DNA from: JAZKAR01 sp040389065
GTDB taxonomy: Bacteria; Pseudomonadota; Gammaproteobacteria; Burkholderiales; Casimicrobiaceae
Direction of reading: 5' to 3'
Assembly: GCA_040389065.1 (NCBI GenBank)
Contig: JAZKAR010000023.1
Span: 62,001 to 126,000 of the forward strand
DNA: 64,000 nucleotides
Shown here: positions 45,582 through 55,086 of the stretch, piece by piece
How positions within the stretch are numbered: position 1 is the first letter of the stretch
Layout: each line of letters opens with the position of its first letter
Translations under genes and position numbers: made by a program
Notes under the pieces: generated by a model
Told to the model about the DNA's origin: nothing
The model's database searches: none
What the model saw: only the letters and a program-made list of their open reading frames with translations

Positions 45582-45843
45582 AACTATTCTCCTATAGGGG
45601 CATTGGTTTGATGTATCTTAAATACGCACTCGATCGCAAACCTTCTTTTAATTAGCATTACTCAAGAGTGAGCATTAAAAACCAAACAATATTTATCCAA
45701 AAGCTTCTCTAAAAATCATACAAATTCATATGATTTTTTAAATGCTAAAAAACTGTAAAAGCTGTAACATATGCTAAATTTTAGTGAAATGTATGATTAA
45801 CAAAGCATATTAAATATTTTTTATAGATTTGGCATTTAGAGGT

Positions 45844-46182
45844 TTAACGTTTATTTTTTTGGTTAATAGCTTCTTCTAATTCAGCTTTATTCATTGTTGA
45901 GCGGCCTTTAATATTTTTATGACGGGCTTCTTCATATAATTGCATAAATGTGCGCCCTTGCGCTCCGCTATGCGATCTCAACCCTCCTCTACGAGGAGCC
46001 GATATATCTTCCAATGAACTTCTACTAGCAGTTTTAGTTTCGCCATGCTGGGCACGTTCTTTATTCACTGTTCGTGCAGCAATTTCTTCTGCAAGAGCTT
46101 CGCTTTTTCCTGTTTTCAGCAAACCTTCTTTAATATGCTGATATTGACGCTCTCTCTTATTACTCCAACTGTTTTGAGGCAT
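45844..46182 (-). CDS. Small Rho_N-like protein (plasmid-stabilisation-type)
   Basis: A basic 112-residue protein. The N-terminus KRERQYQHIKEGLLKTGKSEALAEEIAARTVNK (near 9-41) matches a short family often labelled plasmid stabilisation protein. The C-terminus LYEEARHKNIKGRSTMNKAELEEAIN (near 83-108) resembles the Rho N-terminal helix pair that binds nucleic acid. No toxin partner is next to it, so addiction is not supported. AAGGAGAAGGGCA precedes the ATG. Confidence 0.8.
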   Translation of the reverse strand: MPQNSWSNKRERQYQHIKEGLLKTGKSEALAEEIAARTVNKERAQHGETKTASRSSLEDISAPRRGGLRSHSGAQGRTFMQLYEEARHKNIKGRSTMNKAELEEAINQKNKR

Positions 46183-46497
46183 TGCCCTTCTCCTTGAAGT
46201 ATGGAAAAACGATATTGCTTTTTTTCTTACCTTTTTGCATATTTAAAATTTTTTAACACGCTAGTTTCAAGTAGCAAAAATATTTTATAGCATGTATAGC
46301 TTAGCGACCTTTCAACAAAACAATTATTTAATAATTTTTTAACAAATTAATTTCATTAAAAATAATATTTATTATTAACTGTATAATGTACACTTTTTTG
46401 TATAAAAATATAATAGGGGAAACACCAAATTATACATATTAATTATATCTTTATTATCATTAAAAATAAAAAATTATAATTAATATTATAAAAACGG
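46183..46497. other. AT-rich intergenic region
   Basis: About 315 bp, nearly pure A/T near 46320-46490. It separates the Rho_N-like gene's promoter from the end of the solute-synthesis operon. No hairpin or ORF of note. Confidence 0.3.
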
Positions 46498-47337
46498 TTA
46501 CAAAATATTAAAATACCGTAAACCTTCAAGCACACCAGCTGATCGAATACCTTTTGATATAATATGCCGCTTAGCATTAATATCTGCTAAATGTAACGAG
46601 TGTCTTTTAAGGCTAGATTGAGCATTGGCTACCGCAATTGTAAAATACTCTGGTTGAAACATACTAATATCATTATCGCCATTACCGGCCACAATAACAT
46701 TATGACTATTAATATTTTCTTTTTTTATAATATAATTAATACACTCATTTTTTGTACACATTGAGGGTAAAATATCTATAACTGCATAAGGACCAGCAGA
46801 ATCAACAAAGCCTTTATCATTCAATTTTCCCTCTACATAAAAAGCTTTCATACCAGAATAATGTACAACCTTATTTTGCAATGCATCAAAAATGTTTAAT
46901 CGTTCTTCTTTGCTTAAACTTAAATCTTTAAATGTAAAGCTTCTTTTAAAATGAGTTTGATGCTCTGCTCCAGTTTGCTCAAGCAAAAGAAACTCATCCG
47001 CAATGTGTTCTGCAATAATAGTCTGATACCCGCTGGCATGAATCAATTCCTGATAATTTTCTTCAAGGCTCCAGCCTGAATTGCTTTTATGATAAATACA
47101 GGTGCTTGCATTAGCAGTTAAATAATCTGCGTTAGCAAGTTTATGTTCTACTGCATCAAAAAGAGAATGCATACCATTTGAGATATGAGCAATAATGATG
47201 CTCTGATGCATTTTAATTTTATTAAGTGAATCGCGCAGTTCCTGAATAGTTTCTTCTTCACCTTCAAAACTATGAGGATTGCTGCGCTCTTCTATTTGCG
47301 TTTCATCAATATCTAAAGCAATTAGCCAACGACTCAT
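46498..47337 (-). CDS. HAD phosphatase, sucrose-6-phosphate-phosphatase-like
   Basis: It probably removes the phosphate from the glycoside phosphate made by the upstream glycosyltransferase. The 279-residue protein has a HAD motif I (LIALDIDETQ, near 5-14), a C2B cap, the Lys of motif III (KNECINYIIKKENIN near 214-228) and motif IV GNGDNDISMF near 236-245. It overlaps the glycosyltransferase gene by 4 nt (ATGA). This pairing is typical of sucrose-phosphate synthase plus phosphatase, or mannosylfructose-phosphate synthase plus phosphatase. I cannot choose between the two. Confidence 0.85.
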   Translation of the reverse strand: MSRWLIALDIDETQIEERSNPHSFEGEEETIQELRDSLNKIKMHQSIIIAHISNGMHSLFDAVEHKLANADYLTANASTCIYHKSNSGWSLEENYQELIHASGYQTIIAEHIADEFLLLEQTGAEHQTHFKRSFTFKDLSLSKEERLNIFDALQNKVVHYSGMKAFYVEGKLNDKGFVDSAGPYAVIDILPSMCTKNECINYIIKKENINSHNVIVAGNGDNDISMFQPEYFTIAVANAQSSLKRHSLHLADINAKRHIISKGIRSAGVLEGLRYFNIL

Positions 47338-49097
47338 TGCAGTAGCCCTTTGATAGAATTTTTAGCAGTTTGTTCTTGTAAATAGGTTTGCATATGCGCT
47401 TTTAGAGCATTATCTGCAGAAAAATCTTCATCACTCTGTTTATCCGCGTTCTCCTCAGTGAGTAAATCGAGCTTAGCGTAATAAGAGATAACTAATGAAT
47501 CAGGATAATGCGATAAAATATTTTCAATTAATGCCAATGTATTACGGTAAGCATTACGCATGTTTTCTGGAACAATAGTATCAGGCTTTTGAAACAACAT
47601 CGTTCGTGCTGCTTGAATATTATCATCAGGAGGAAAAGGAATATTGGAGGCTTTCACCCGTTCACGCGTAAATTTCTGTTCAACGTTAGCACAAAACGCA
47701 TCTAATGCACGCGCACGCGCAATCCATGTACAATCACGCATCACTATTTCTTTAGCTAAAGTTGAAATACGCGTTGCCACTTCTTTATCGTGCAATAACA
47801 AGCTTAATTTTTGGGCAATATCTTCTGGTTTTAAAGGATGAATATGCAAAACATGTTCATTATCTTTTAAAATATCGCACGCTCCAGCAAATTTCGACAT
47901 CACTACCGGTATACCTGTAGAAGCAGCTTCTTGAGGCGCCAAACCAAAAGGCTCGGTATATGCAGAATGCACATAGACATCAGCAACATTCAACCATTGA
48001 TTAATTTTCTCTTGGTTTTGCCGCCCTAAAAATAATATACGGTTTTCATATCCATTCTGCTTTGCATACTCTAAAGACTTATTAAACACCTTCTTTTCTT
48101 CTGGTGTTTGAGGGGGAATATTTCCACCTATATACACATAGAAAACATCTAAGTTTTCTTTCAGAAGATACCCTATTGATTTCACGGCCTCAATAATTCC
48201 TTTTGCAAGAATCATTCTTCCAAAACCAAGAACAATTTTTCCATTTTGTAATGCTGAACGTCTATCTTCACCTATAGTAGAAATATGTTCTTCTATCAGC
48301 CCTGCTCTTTTTGATTGCTTTTCTTCCTCCGAATAATTTAAAGGATGAAATACGCGTTGATTAATTCCCCCTGCAATTACTTGCATCTGGCTTAAGGGAT
48401 ATTCATAATTCTTATTCAAAATACTTAAATGCCCTTGGCTAACTGGCATAATTCCATCCAGACGCTTAATAGCTGCACGCTCGCACGATAAACGCGGTTT
48501 TAAATTAAACGTTTTACTGACACGTTTAAATTTTCCGCTTAAATATATTTCTAAAATTACTTCTTTTTGTGTTGCCATTTCTGATTTTAGTTTGCGCAAC
48601 AAGGAATATGCTTTTTCTTTACCTAGTGAGTGGGTAATGCCAAGTGTTGTACGACGGCGACCATCTTTACGAAACATTATTTCTTCGACTATTGTTGTCA
48701 TAAACATACCATCTGCGTAGTGTCCGACAATGTAATCATAATTTTCTTTTTCAAAAATTTCACTAGCTCGCGTCAGGTATTCTCCATAATAAGGATAAAA
48801 ATGCTCTTTCTCTACAGATTCAGGTGCTGAAGTAGGAATATGAATAACGCGAATATTGGGATAATCGCTCATTGTTTCTATCATGATTTCATTTGGATAA
48901 TCGAAATCGCCATTACCATAATTACGCGCATAGATATCTACACTATGCCCTAGCTGGGCAATAGCACGAGCTATTTCAAGCGCATAAATAACTTGCCCAC
49001 CATTTTCAGCTGTTGATCCTTGCCTCTTGATATATAGCTTTCTCTTTAGAAGAAGCGTACCTTGAGGGCAAAAAAATGCATACTTTTTCGAAATCAT
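47334..49097 (-). CDS. Sucrose-phosphate-synthase-like glycosyltransferase (GT4)
   Basis: A GT-B glycosyltransferase of 587 residues. The N-terminal ENGGQVIYALEIARAIAQLGHSVDIY (near 31-56) is the SPS/mannosylfructose-synthase motif that binds the acceptor sugar phosphate. The middle has GINQRVFHP and the hydrophobic FGRMILAKGIIEAV (near 290-303). The C-terminal EPFGLAPQE (E-x7-E, near 382-390) binds the nucleotide sugar. Length exceeds MfpsA (about 450) because of a C-terminal tail of about 110 residues not assigned. The product (sucrose or mannosylfructose) is undetermined. AGGAGC precedes the ATG. It is the first gene of a two-gene operon next to an MscS gene. Confidence 0.86.
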   Translation of the reverse strand: MISKKYAFFCPQGTLLLKRKLYIKRQGSTAENGGQVIYALEIARAIAQLGHSVDIYARNYGNGDFDYPNEIMIETMSDYPNIRVIHIPTSAPESVEKEHFYPYYGEYLTRASEIFEKENYDYIVGHYADGMFMTTIVEEIMFRKDGRRRTTLGITHSLGKEKAYSLLRKLKSEMATQKEVILEIYLSGKFKRVSKTFNLKPRLSCERAAIKRLDGIMPVSQGHLSILNKNYEYPLSQMQVIAGGINQRVFHPLNYSEEEKQSKRAGLIEEHISTIGEDRRSALQNGKIVLGFGRMILAKGIIEAVKSIGYLLKENLDVFYVYIGGNIPPQTPEEKKVFNKSLEYAKQNGYENRILFLGRQNQEKINQWLNVADVYVHSAYTEPFGLAPQEAASTGIPVVMSKFAGACDILKDNEHVLHIHPLKPEDIAQKLSLLLHDKEVATRISTLAKEIVMRDCTWIARARALDAFCANVEQKFTRERVKASNIPFPPDDNIQAARTMLFQKPDTIVPENMRNAYRNTLALIENILSHYPDSLVISYYAKLDLLTEENADKQSDEDFSADNALKAHMQTYLQEQTAKNSIKGLLQ

Positions 49098-49389
49098 ATT
49101 AGTGCTCCTGCCCGCTTATGTAAAAATAAATCCAAAAATTTCATAATAAATTCAATAAGCCTTTTCAGGCTTGCCTTACTCTCAGTTCAAGTAAGGTAGA
49201 AATACTAAAAATACTTATTTAAAATAAAAAAATATGATTCTTGGGTTTGAATCAATTTCATGTTGAGACAGAAAGCGCTATATTATTTCACTTTTAAATA
49301 TTAAATAAATAAGGAAAACTCAACATATTGAAATGCAATGCTTCCTATATTAATCATTCACAATAAAACTCACATAATAATAAAATTAA

Positions 49390-50436
49390 TTAAGCTGCTT
49401 TATCATGCAAATAGAGGGTTTGACTAGGATAAGCAAACTGAATACCGTTTTTATCAAACCATTCTAAAATTTCTAAATTGATAGCTTGTTGTATATCCAT
49501 ATATATATTGTAATCAGAGCATGTTACATAATATACAATTTCAAAATTCAAAGCCGAAACAGAAAATTCTTTAAAATGAGCACGATCAAATTTTACGTTT
49601 TCTTTATTTAAAATAATTTTTTTAATCGTGTCAGGAATTGCTTTTACTTGCTCTTTTTTCGTTTGATACGTGACATTAATATTAAAAACCACGCGGCGCT
49701 CATACATTATTTTATAATTATTGATGCGCTCTTTAAGTAAATTAGCATTTGAAAAAATAATTTGCTCGCCGCTCAAACTACGCAACCGTGTAGTTTTAAG
49801 CCCAATATATTCCACTGTACCCATCGCATCATTAATGACAATAAAATCACCAATTGCAAAAGGTTTATCGAGAACAATAGAAAGAGACGCTAAAAGATCA
49901 CCTAAAATACTTTGTACAGCTAATGCTACTGCAATACCTCCAATACCTAAACTTGCTACCAAGGTAGTAATATTGAAGCCTAAATTTTCGAAGATAAATA
50001 AGGTAATTATTATCCACACCATCATACGTAAAATGAATCGTGCAGGGCTTGTAATACCTAAGCTAGCAGGGTTATTTGTGCGTTGCCTGTGTTGATACTC
50101 CTCTACACAGCACCGAATAGTTTTATCAACCCATAATCCTATCTGAAGCAGTAAAGAAGCAAATATAAGATGAGATAATACTTTACTTAAGTTAGCTGGT
50201 AATGTTAAAACATTAAGACCAATACATAAAGAAATAAGAAAGATTAAGAAATTTTGTGTCGATGAAATAATACCAGCTAAAAGAGTATTAATATATATAC
50301 TGGTTTGCGCGCCTAATAGCTCAAACTTTTTAACAATTAACTGTTTCCCGTAATAAAACAGAACATTAATAAATAAAATTGCACATAAAGCTATCGCCCA
50401 TTCGTACAAAGTATTTCCATAAATATTTAGCATCAT
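49390..50436 (-). CDS. MscS-family mechanosensitive channel, longer type
   Basis: A 348-residue channel with about five membrane segments (two extra N-terminal). The pore helix is LGIGGIAVALAVQSILGDLLASLSIVLDKPFAIGDFIV (near 170-207), then the MscS beta domain VEYIGLKTTRLRSLSGEQIIFSNANL (near 215-240) and the C-terminal domain. The start at 50436 has AAGGAATACC just upstream; an in-frame Met 11 codons earlier lacks one. It is on the same strand as the solute-synthesis genes and directly upstream of them, suggesting an osmotic-stress neighbourhood. The 290-bp gap between them argues for separate transcription. Confidence 0.92.
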   Translation of the reverse strand: MMLNIYGNTLYEWAIALCAILFINVLFYYGKQLIVKKFELLGAQTSIYINTLLAGIISSTQNFLIFLISLCIGLNVLTLPANLSKVLSHLIFASLLLQIGLWVDKTIRCCVEEYQHRQRTNNPASLGITSPARFILRMMVWIIITLFIFENLGFNITTLVASLGIGGIAVALAVQSILGDLLASLSIVLDKPFAIGDFIVINDAMGTVEYIGLKTTRLRSLSGEQIIFSNANLLKERINNYKIMYERRVVFNINVTYQTKKEQVKAIPDTIKKIILNKENVKFDRAHFKEFSVSALNFEIVYYVTCSDYNIYMDIQQAINLEILEWFDKNGIQFAYPSQTLYLHDKAA

Positions 50437-51078
50437 GGTATTCCTTGTAGTAGTACTATGATAGTGCAACCTTTATTGGTACATTATTCTTAAAGGCTAT
50501 AAATATTTGTATATTATTCATATTCTCATATAATTTAAAAATGTATGGCTTAATGAAATAAGTATCTAAAAATAGCATTAAAATAAATTTTCAATGACTT
50601 TTAAGCACAAATTAAAATCATTAAATATAATATTAAATTATATTAACATAATACGCATCCATTTAGCAAACTGTAAGTTTTTAGTATATAGATATAAATT
50701 TTTTTCATTCTCATTTGACTTATTACACAATAAATATATGCACTTTACGAATATGCCTTTGATTATAACTTTATTATTGAATCGAATATCTTTACACAAC
50801 AGTATTATATTTATAAAAAATTTAATTACAATTATTGCCTCACAAAAAAATTCTATATAATTACTTGAACAATCGAATAAAAATTTACAATTAAAATAAA
50901 ATCATTATTTATATTATTAATTATTTTTAATATGGTTATAAAATACTTTTTTTACTAATTTTTTCAATCATGTAAATTATAATATTTACCCTATCAAAAT
51001 AGCCAACTATCAAATAGTTCTTGAAAAACATCTAACCATAAATCAGCATTGAAGGAATAACTTAAAAAGGATCAGGTA
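50437..51078. other. AT-rich intergenic region
   Basis: About 640 bp, very AT-rich. An 88-codon open frame at 50594-50860 is rich in Ile, Asn, Leu and Lys, as random AT-rich DNA would be, and has no ribosome-binding site, so it is rejected. AAAGGAT precedes the next gene. Confidence 0.4.
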
Positions 51079-52143
51079 ATGAAAATAAAAAAGAACACCT
51101 GCTCGCTTTCTGTTTTTTTAAATAATTGCCTTGTTATGGTCATGCTCATGTCTACGCATGCTTCGAGTCAGCCTATGTATCGTTGTACAACTATCAATAA
51201 AACGATCGCTTTTCAAGACCATCCTTGTCTTTCTAATGCCCAAACTTCATCAGCCACAATCGCTATAAATAATATTGCTAGCCCAGTTCGGGTACGGCCT
51301 CATGAGAGCTTGCCAGAAGAACATAAGAAAGATTTTGAAACGCTTGCGATAAACTATTTTGATACTTTTTGGTTAATGGGGCGTGCACAAGCCTGTGGAT
51401 GGAAAAATACTAACCGCGCTAAAGAATTGGTTAAACAATTAGAAGCACGACACAGCAACGATACGGCCATGATGAAAATAGCAATTTTAGGCATGGGGTT
51501 AGGAATGAAAAATACCATTCCTAGCGATAGAGTAAGTGCAATGACGCCTCTTGTTACTCAGCCTTGCTTAATTATTATTGGAAAGGCTCAGGATGCGCAG
51601 TTGCCTCATGTTCCTGCTGTTCTCGTTTTATCTGACCATTCCCTCATGGAAAAAACACTTTTTGAGGGAACATCCAAAACAGGCAATTACCGCATCATTG
51701 AAGAAAAGGCTACTCTGTCAGAAGAATCTTCTAAATTTTTTATCTCTCATCGCGATAAAAAATCATTTATTTCTAAAGACAAAATGGAATATGTAGGCAT
51801 GATAGACAATGCCTCATTACCGCTTTTAATCGTTGCGGCTAAAGATACTAGCGAGCGCTGCCCTATTTCTAAAGGGTATATTTCTTTTCATACACTTTCA
51901 CTGCCTTTAACAGGTGAACCTATCGTCACAAAATTAAATACTAATTGTGCAAAACTTGAAATAGTAAAAGCAGGTAACCAACCTTACCTATGCTTCAAAT
52001 TTGATGAAGCCGTTGCCAAGCCTTCACAAATTTATGCTGTAGATAGTTCAGGGAAGCCCATTCTTCAAGGTGTTACTTCCTTGAAAGGGTGTCCATCTTT
52101 TGATAAGCAAGGTGGGCAAAGTAAAGGTGTTGTAGATTTATAA
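51079..52143 (+). CDS. Exported protein with a DUF4124-like start, unknown function
   Basis: A 354-residue protein with a signal peptide ending near residue 30 (MLMSTHASSQ). It then has the DUF4124-type pattern MYRCTTINKTIAFQDHPCLS (near 33-52), with two Cys. The rest, with six or more Cys (LIIIGKAQD, ERCPISKGY, NTNCAKLE, YLCFKFDEA and LKGCPSFDK), matches nothing I recognise. A periplasmic or exported role is inferred. AAAGGATCAGGTA precedes the ATG. Confidence 0.75.
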   Translation: MKIKKNTCSLSVFLNNCLVMVMLMSTHASSQPMYRCTTINKTIAFQDHPCLSNAQTSSATIAINNIASPVRVRPHESLPEEHKKDFETLAINYFDTFWLMGRAQACGWKNTNRAKELVKQLEARHSNDTAMMKIAILGMGLGMKNTIPSDRVSAMTPLVTQPCLIIIGKAQDAQLPHVPAVLVLSDHSLMEKTLFEGTSKTGNYRIIEEKATLSEESSKFFISHRDKKSFISKDKMEYVGMIDNASLPLLIVAAKDTSERCPISKGYISFHTLSLPLTGEPIVTKLNTNCAKLEIVKAGNQPYLCFKFDEAVAKPSQIYAVDSSGKPILQGVTSLKGCPSFDKQGGQSKGVVDL

Positions 52144-52193
52144 ATATTTATTATCTACTGACCCAATCATACTGATTCATTCAATACGTATTC

Positions 52194-52817
52194 TTATTCT
52201 TTCCATTTAGATACCGTATAACGCGTTAGCTCGATATCATCTGCCCAAAAATTGGAAGCTAAGCCTGCTTTTAATTTTAAGTTCGCTAAAAAAAGCTCAG
52301 GGTCAGGCAATTGCTCCCATACCTGGGGTAAAAACGTACTGCGATGCCCATGCCACTCTAAAATAATGCCATCAACACCTGGGCGTAGATTCGCCAGCGC
52401 TTCTGCTTCACTTTTTACGGGAAAAGGCTCAATTGGCGATAACAATGAAAGCTCTATCGAGACGTAATTTAACTCTGCCTCAGTTAAGGGCGAAAAGCGA
52501 GGGTCACGCACTGCGGCAGATACGGCATTTTCTCTCACATCCTGAATAATCGAACGATGTGGCATTAACGAACCTATACATCCGCGCAAATCGCCATTCT
52601 TCATTAAGGTAATAAAACAGGCACCCGGCTCATTTGCCCACTCGGGCAAGTTAGCGTCTGAAAGCGGCAGCTTGCTAGAACGCAGCCCAGAAACCGTAGA
52701 AAAAAGTGAAGCGCGCTTTAAATAGTGCTCAATCGCCTCGCGTGCAATCGGCAATAAGATTTCACCTGCATGTTCAGGCCAGGCCATGTGAGGCCTCGTA
52801 TAATCCGAAGGATGCAT
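52194..52817 (-). CDS. amrA: AMMECR1-domain protein (AmmeMemoRadiSam system A-type)
   Basis: A 207-residue protein of the AMMECR1 family. It has the invariant LRGCIGSL (near 79-86), DPRFSPL near 109-115 and the later GHRSTFLPQVWEQLPDPELFL (near 157-177). AMMECR1 proteins sit with MEMO and radical-SAM proteins in the AmmeMemoRadiSam system of unknown function. Here it overlaps the MEMO gene by 44 nt, so the two are coupled. No radical-SAM gene is adjacent. An ATG ten codons later (MAWPEH) is an alternative start. Confidence 0.93.
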   Translation of the reverse strand: MHPSDYTRPHMAWPEHAGEILLPIAREAIEHYLKRASLFSTVSGLRSSKLPLSDANLPEWANEPGACFITLMKNGDLRGCIGSLMPHRSIIQDVRENAVSAAVRDPRFSPLTEAELNYVSIELSLLSPIEPFPVKSEAEALANLRPGVDGIILEWHGHRSTFLPQVWEQLPDPELFLANLKLKAGLASNFWADDIELTRYTVSKWKE

Positions 52818-53637
52818 ACCCTACCACCCTACTTTTATCGCCTGCGGTATCGCCAGAGTTGCGTAAATCTAGCAATTTAGGTTGCAGTGATTTCTTTTTT
52901 GCAAGATGCATTAATCCATTTAAAGGCATACATCCGCATGCCTGCTCAGGGTGTATCGTTTCGCTATAATTTAAAATCGCTTCGCATGTTAAACGATCTT
53001 TTTTACATGCCGTTGCATACGTTAAAAAATGCGATAAATCTGAGCTAATAACAATTAAGGTTTCGTCTCCCCCCCACAAGGCCTCAAGTACTTGGGCAAC
53101 GTCTGCCGGAGAGGTATCGCCCACCACTAATGGTATGCATGAAGCATGAGGAAATAAACGCTGTAAAAAAGGAAGATGAACCTCTAACGAATGCTCATAC
53201 TCATGTGCCTCTGGGCAAACCCACACCGGAGGTAAATCTTGAATCATTGCTTCTGCTGCCGAATCAACCTGCATTTGCCCTAAAGGCGTTGCAAAAGCCT
53301 CAACGCCAGCACTTGCAATGCCTTCAAGATGAACGCGATGCGCTGGCCCTAATAGAACAATACGGCAAATGTGCTCGCGCTTAGGCCAACACTGCGCATA
53401 TCCGGTGGCAGCAATTGCACCAGAATAAATATAGCCTGCATGCGGAACAATGAGTACTTTAGGAAATACAGAGCTAGTAGAAAGTTGAGAGCTTAAATCT
53501 GCCCCTTCTTCTAGTTGCTCAGCTTGTGCTAATTGCTTTATTGCCTGATTTAAGAGCGTATCAACCATGGTGGCGAGTTGATGAGGATCACTAGGATAAA
53601 ATGTACCTGCTACTGCAGCAGGCCGAAGAGTTGTCAT
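52774..53637 (-). CDS. amrB: MEMO-domain protein (AmmeMemoRadiSam system B)
   Basis: A 287-residue protein of the MEMO family, which resembles extradiol (LigB-type) dioxygenases. Conserved ligand-type motifs are PHAGYIYSG near 66-74, GPAHRVHLEG near 98-107, YEHSLEVHLPFLQ near 149-161 and SSDLSHF near 197-203. These give the His/Asp/Cys centre seen in the family, with a probable Fe or Cu site. It is upstream of and overlapping amrA. No partner radical-SAM gene is in this window. GGAGG precedes the ATG. Confidence 0.92.
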   Translation of the reverse strand: MTTLRPAAVAGTFYPSDPHQLATMVDTLLNQAIKQLAQAEQLEEGADLSSQLSTSSVFPKVLIVPHAGYIYSGAIAATGYAQCWPKREHICRIVLLGPAHRVHLEGIASAGVEAFATPLGQMQVDSAAEAMIQDLPPVWVCPEAHEYEHSLEVHLPFLQRLFPHASCIPLVVGDTSPADVAQVLEALWGGDETLIVISSDLSHFLTYATACKKDRLTCEAILNYSETIHPEQACGCMPLNGLMHLAKKKSLQPKLLDLRNSGDTAGDKSRVVGYASFGLYEASHGLA

Positions 53638-53847
53638 GCCTCCTCCTTTTTGGTCTTCTAGGGCTTACTAAGTTGCACTTGCTGGTTTCTACTTACTTTT
53701 AAGCGCCGATATTAGCTAATACTATCGATAAGATTAATTTAGATACCCTAATTTAAGCTTGAAAAATGTTAGGATTTACGCAAACATACTAAAACAATAC
53801 ACGTAACACTGACAGCCTGCATTATTCTAATCAATTTTGAGTAAACC

Positions 53848-55086
53848 CTAACTAAGAAGCTCTAAACTAGGAATGGCAACGACTGCTTGCCCACCCCAAT
53901 CTCTAAATGCCTCGGAGAACTCTTCCCAAATTTCATAGCGTCTATGCCAAGGCAGAATCAAAAGATAATCAGGTTTATCGTCTTTCAAACACTCTAACGG
54001 CTTTACTTCAAGGCCACACCCAGGTAACCAACAGGCCTGTCGTGATGGAACCGCATCTACTACATAATCAATTAAATCGTGGTTCAGCTGAGCCACATTT
54101 AAAAGCATGTTGCCCTTTGCTGTTGCACCATACGCCACCGTTCGTTTGCCTTCAGCTTTTGCTTTTATTAAAAAGTCACGAACTTCAGCAATACGTTGTT
54201 CAATACGCTCTTGAAAACCATTATACCCTGCTGCATCGTCTAGGGGCATTGACCATTCTTGTGATAAAACACCTGCAACACGCATGGCACACATATCATC
54301 AAGACGTGAAGCACTTACATGCCGTAACCAAACACGCAGTTCACCTCCTCTAACGGGTAACGTTTCTACATCTGCCAATACTAAACCATGATGTAAAAAA
54401 AGTGGCATAAGAGATGTTAACGAAAAGTAAAATCGTTGATCATGGGTAATCGCATCAAATTGACCATGCTCCATCAACGCGACTAGGTGAGGAAAATTAA
54501 ATACAATCCAGCCATTTTCTGCAAGAATATGCGCACAGCCAGCAACAAAATCATGAATATCGTCTACAAAAGGCAATACATTATTAGCCACAATTAAATC
54601 TGCTGATACGCCATCACGGCTTAATTTTTCAGCAACTAGTTTGCCCCAATCAGACACTTCTACATTAATATCATTTGCGCGTAATTCAGCAGCTATATGC
54701 TCTTCAGAGGTAATACCTAATACTTTAGTAAATTTATTTTTAAAGCTTTTTAAAAGCTCGCTATTATTTAATTTTAAATCGATAACCAAAGAGTCTGCAT
54801 CTAAACCCGCTCTTAGCATTGTTTTGCGTACAAAATTCGTTATATAACTACTGGGTGATGATAAAAGCTTGGTTCCTTGCCGCTCATTGCCCCAGAAATG
54901 TGCAGACACAGACGAAGAAGTTACCGTTGTTTGTACCAACCAGCATTGCTCACATACCATTACTTTTAATGGTTGTAATAAACTTTGGGATGTTTGCGAT
55001 AATAGGGGCACATTCACCACAGGGGTTTGCCCTAAATCAATCCAGTTTTTTTTTAGTGGAGCCTGACAGGCACGGCATTTAGGCAT
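53848..55086 (-). CDS. C-methyltransferase, zinc-ribbon/SAM/C-terminal type
   Basis: A 412-residue protein with three family domains: an N-terminal zinc-binding Cys cluster (CRACQAP, near 4-10, then CEQCWLV near 47-53), a SAM domain (VLGITSEEHI near 121-130; VANNVLPFVDDIHDFVAG near 159-176), and a C-terminal domain with AYGATAKGNMLLN (near 318-330). This matches the Methyltransf_13/23/14 layout of sugar-nucleotide C-methyltransferases (TylC3/NovU-like). A sugar-nucleotide locus is not nearby, so the substrate is open. The ATG at 55086 has AGGA 7 nt upstream; the TTG before it is dropped. Confidence 0.88.
   Translation of the reverse strand: MPKCRACQAPLKKNWIDLGQTPVVNVPLLSQTSQSLLQPLKVMVCEQCWLVQTTVTSSSVSAHFWGNERQGTKLLSSPSSYITNFVRKTMLRAGLDADSLVIDLKLNNSELLKSFKNKFTKVLGITSEEHIAAELRANDINVEVSDWGKLVAEKLSRDGVSADLIVANNVLPFVDDIHDFVAGCAHILAENGWIVFNFPHLVALMEHGQFDAITHDQRFYFSLTSLMPLFLHHGLVLADVETLPVRGGELRVWLRHVSASRLDDMCAMRVAGVLSQEWSMPLDDAAGYNGFQERIEQRIAEVRDFLIKAKAEGKRTVAYGATAKGNMLLNVAQLNHDLIDYVVDAVPSRQACWLPGCGLEVKPLECLKDDKPDYLLILPWHRRYEIWEEFSEAFRDWGGQAVVAIPSLELLS

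Noticed and set aside
45844..46182. Toxin-antitoxin or plasmid addiction gene
   Set aside because: The family label plasmid stabilisation is historic; there is no partner gene and no plasmid sign.
50594..50860. 88-codon open frame rich in Ile, Asn, Leu and Lys
   Set aside because: No ribosome-binding site, and composition equals random AT-rich DNA.
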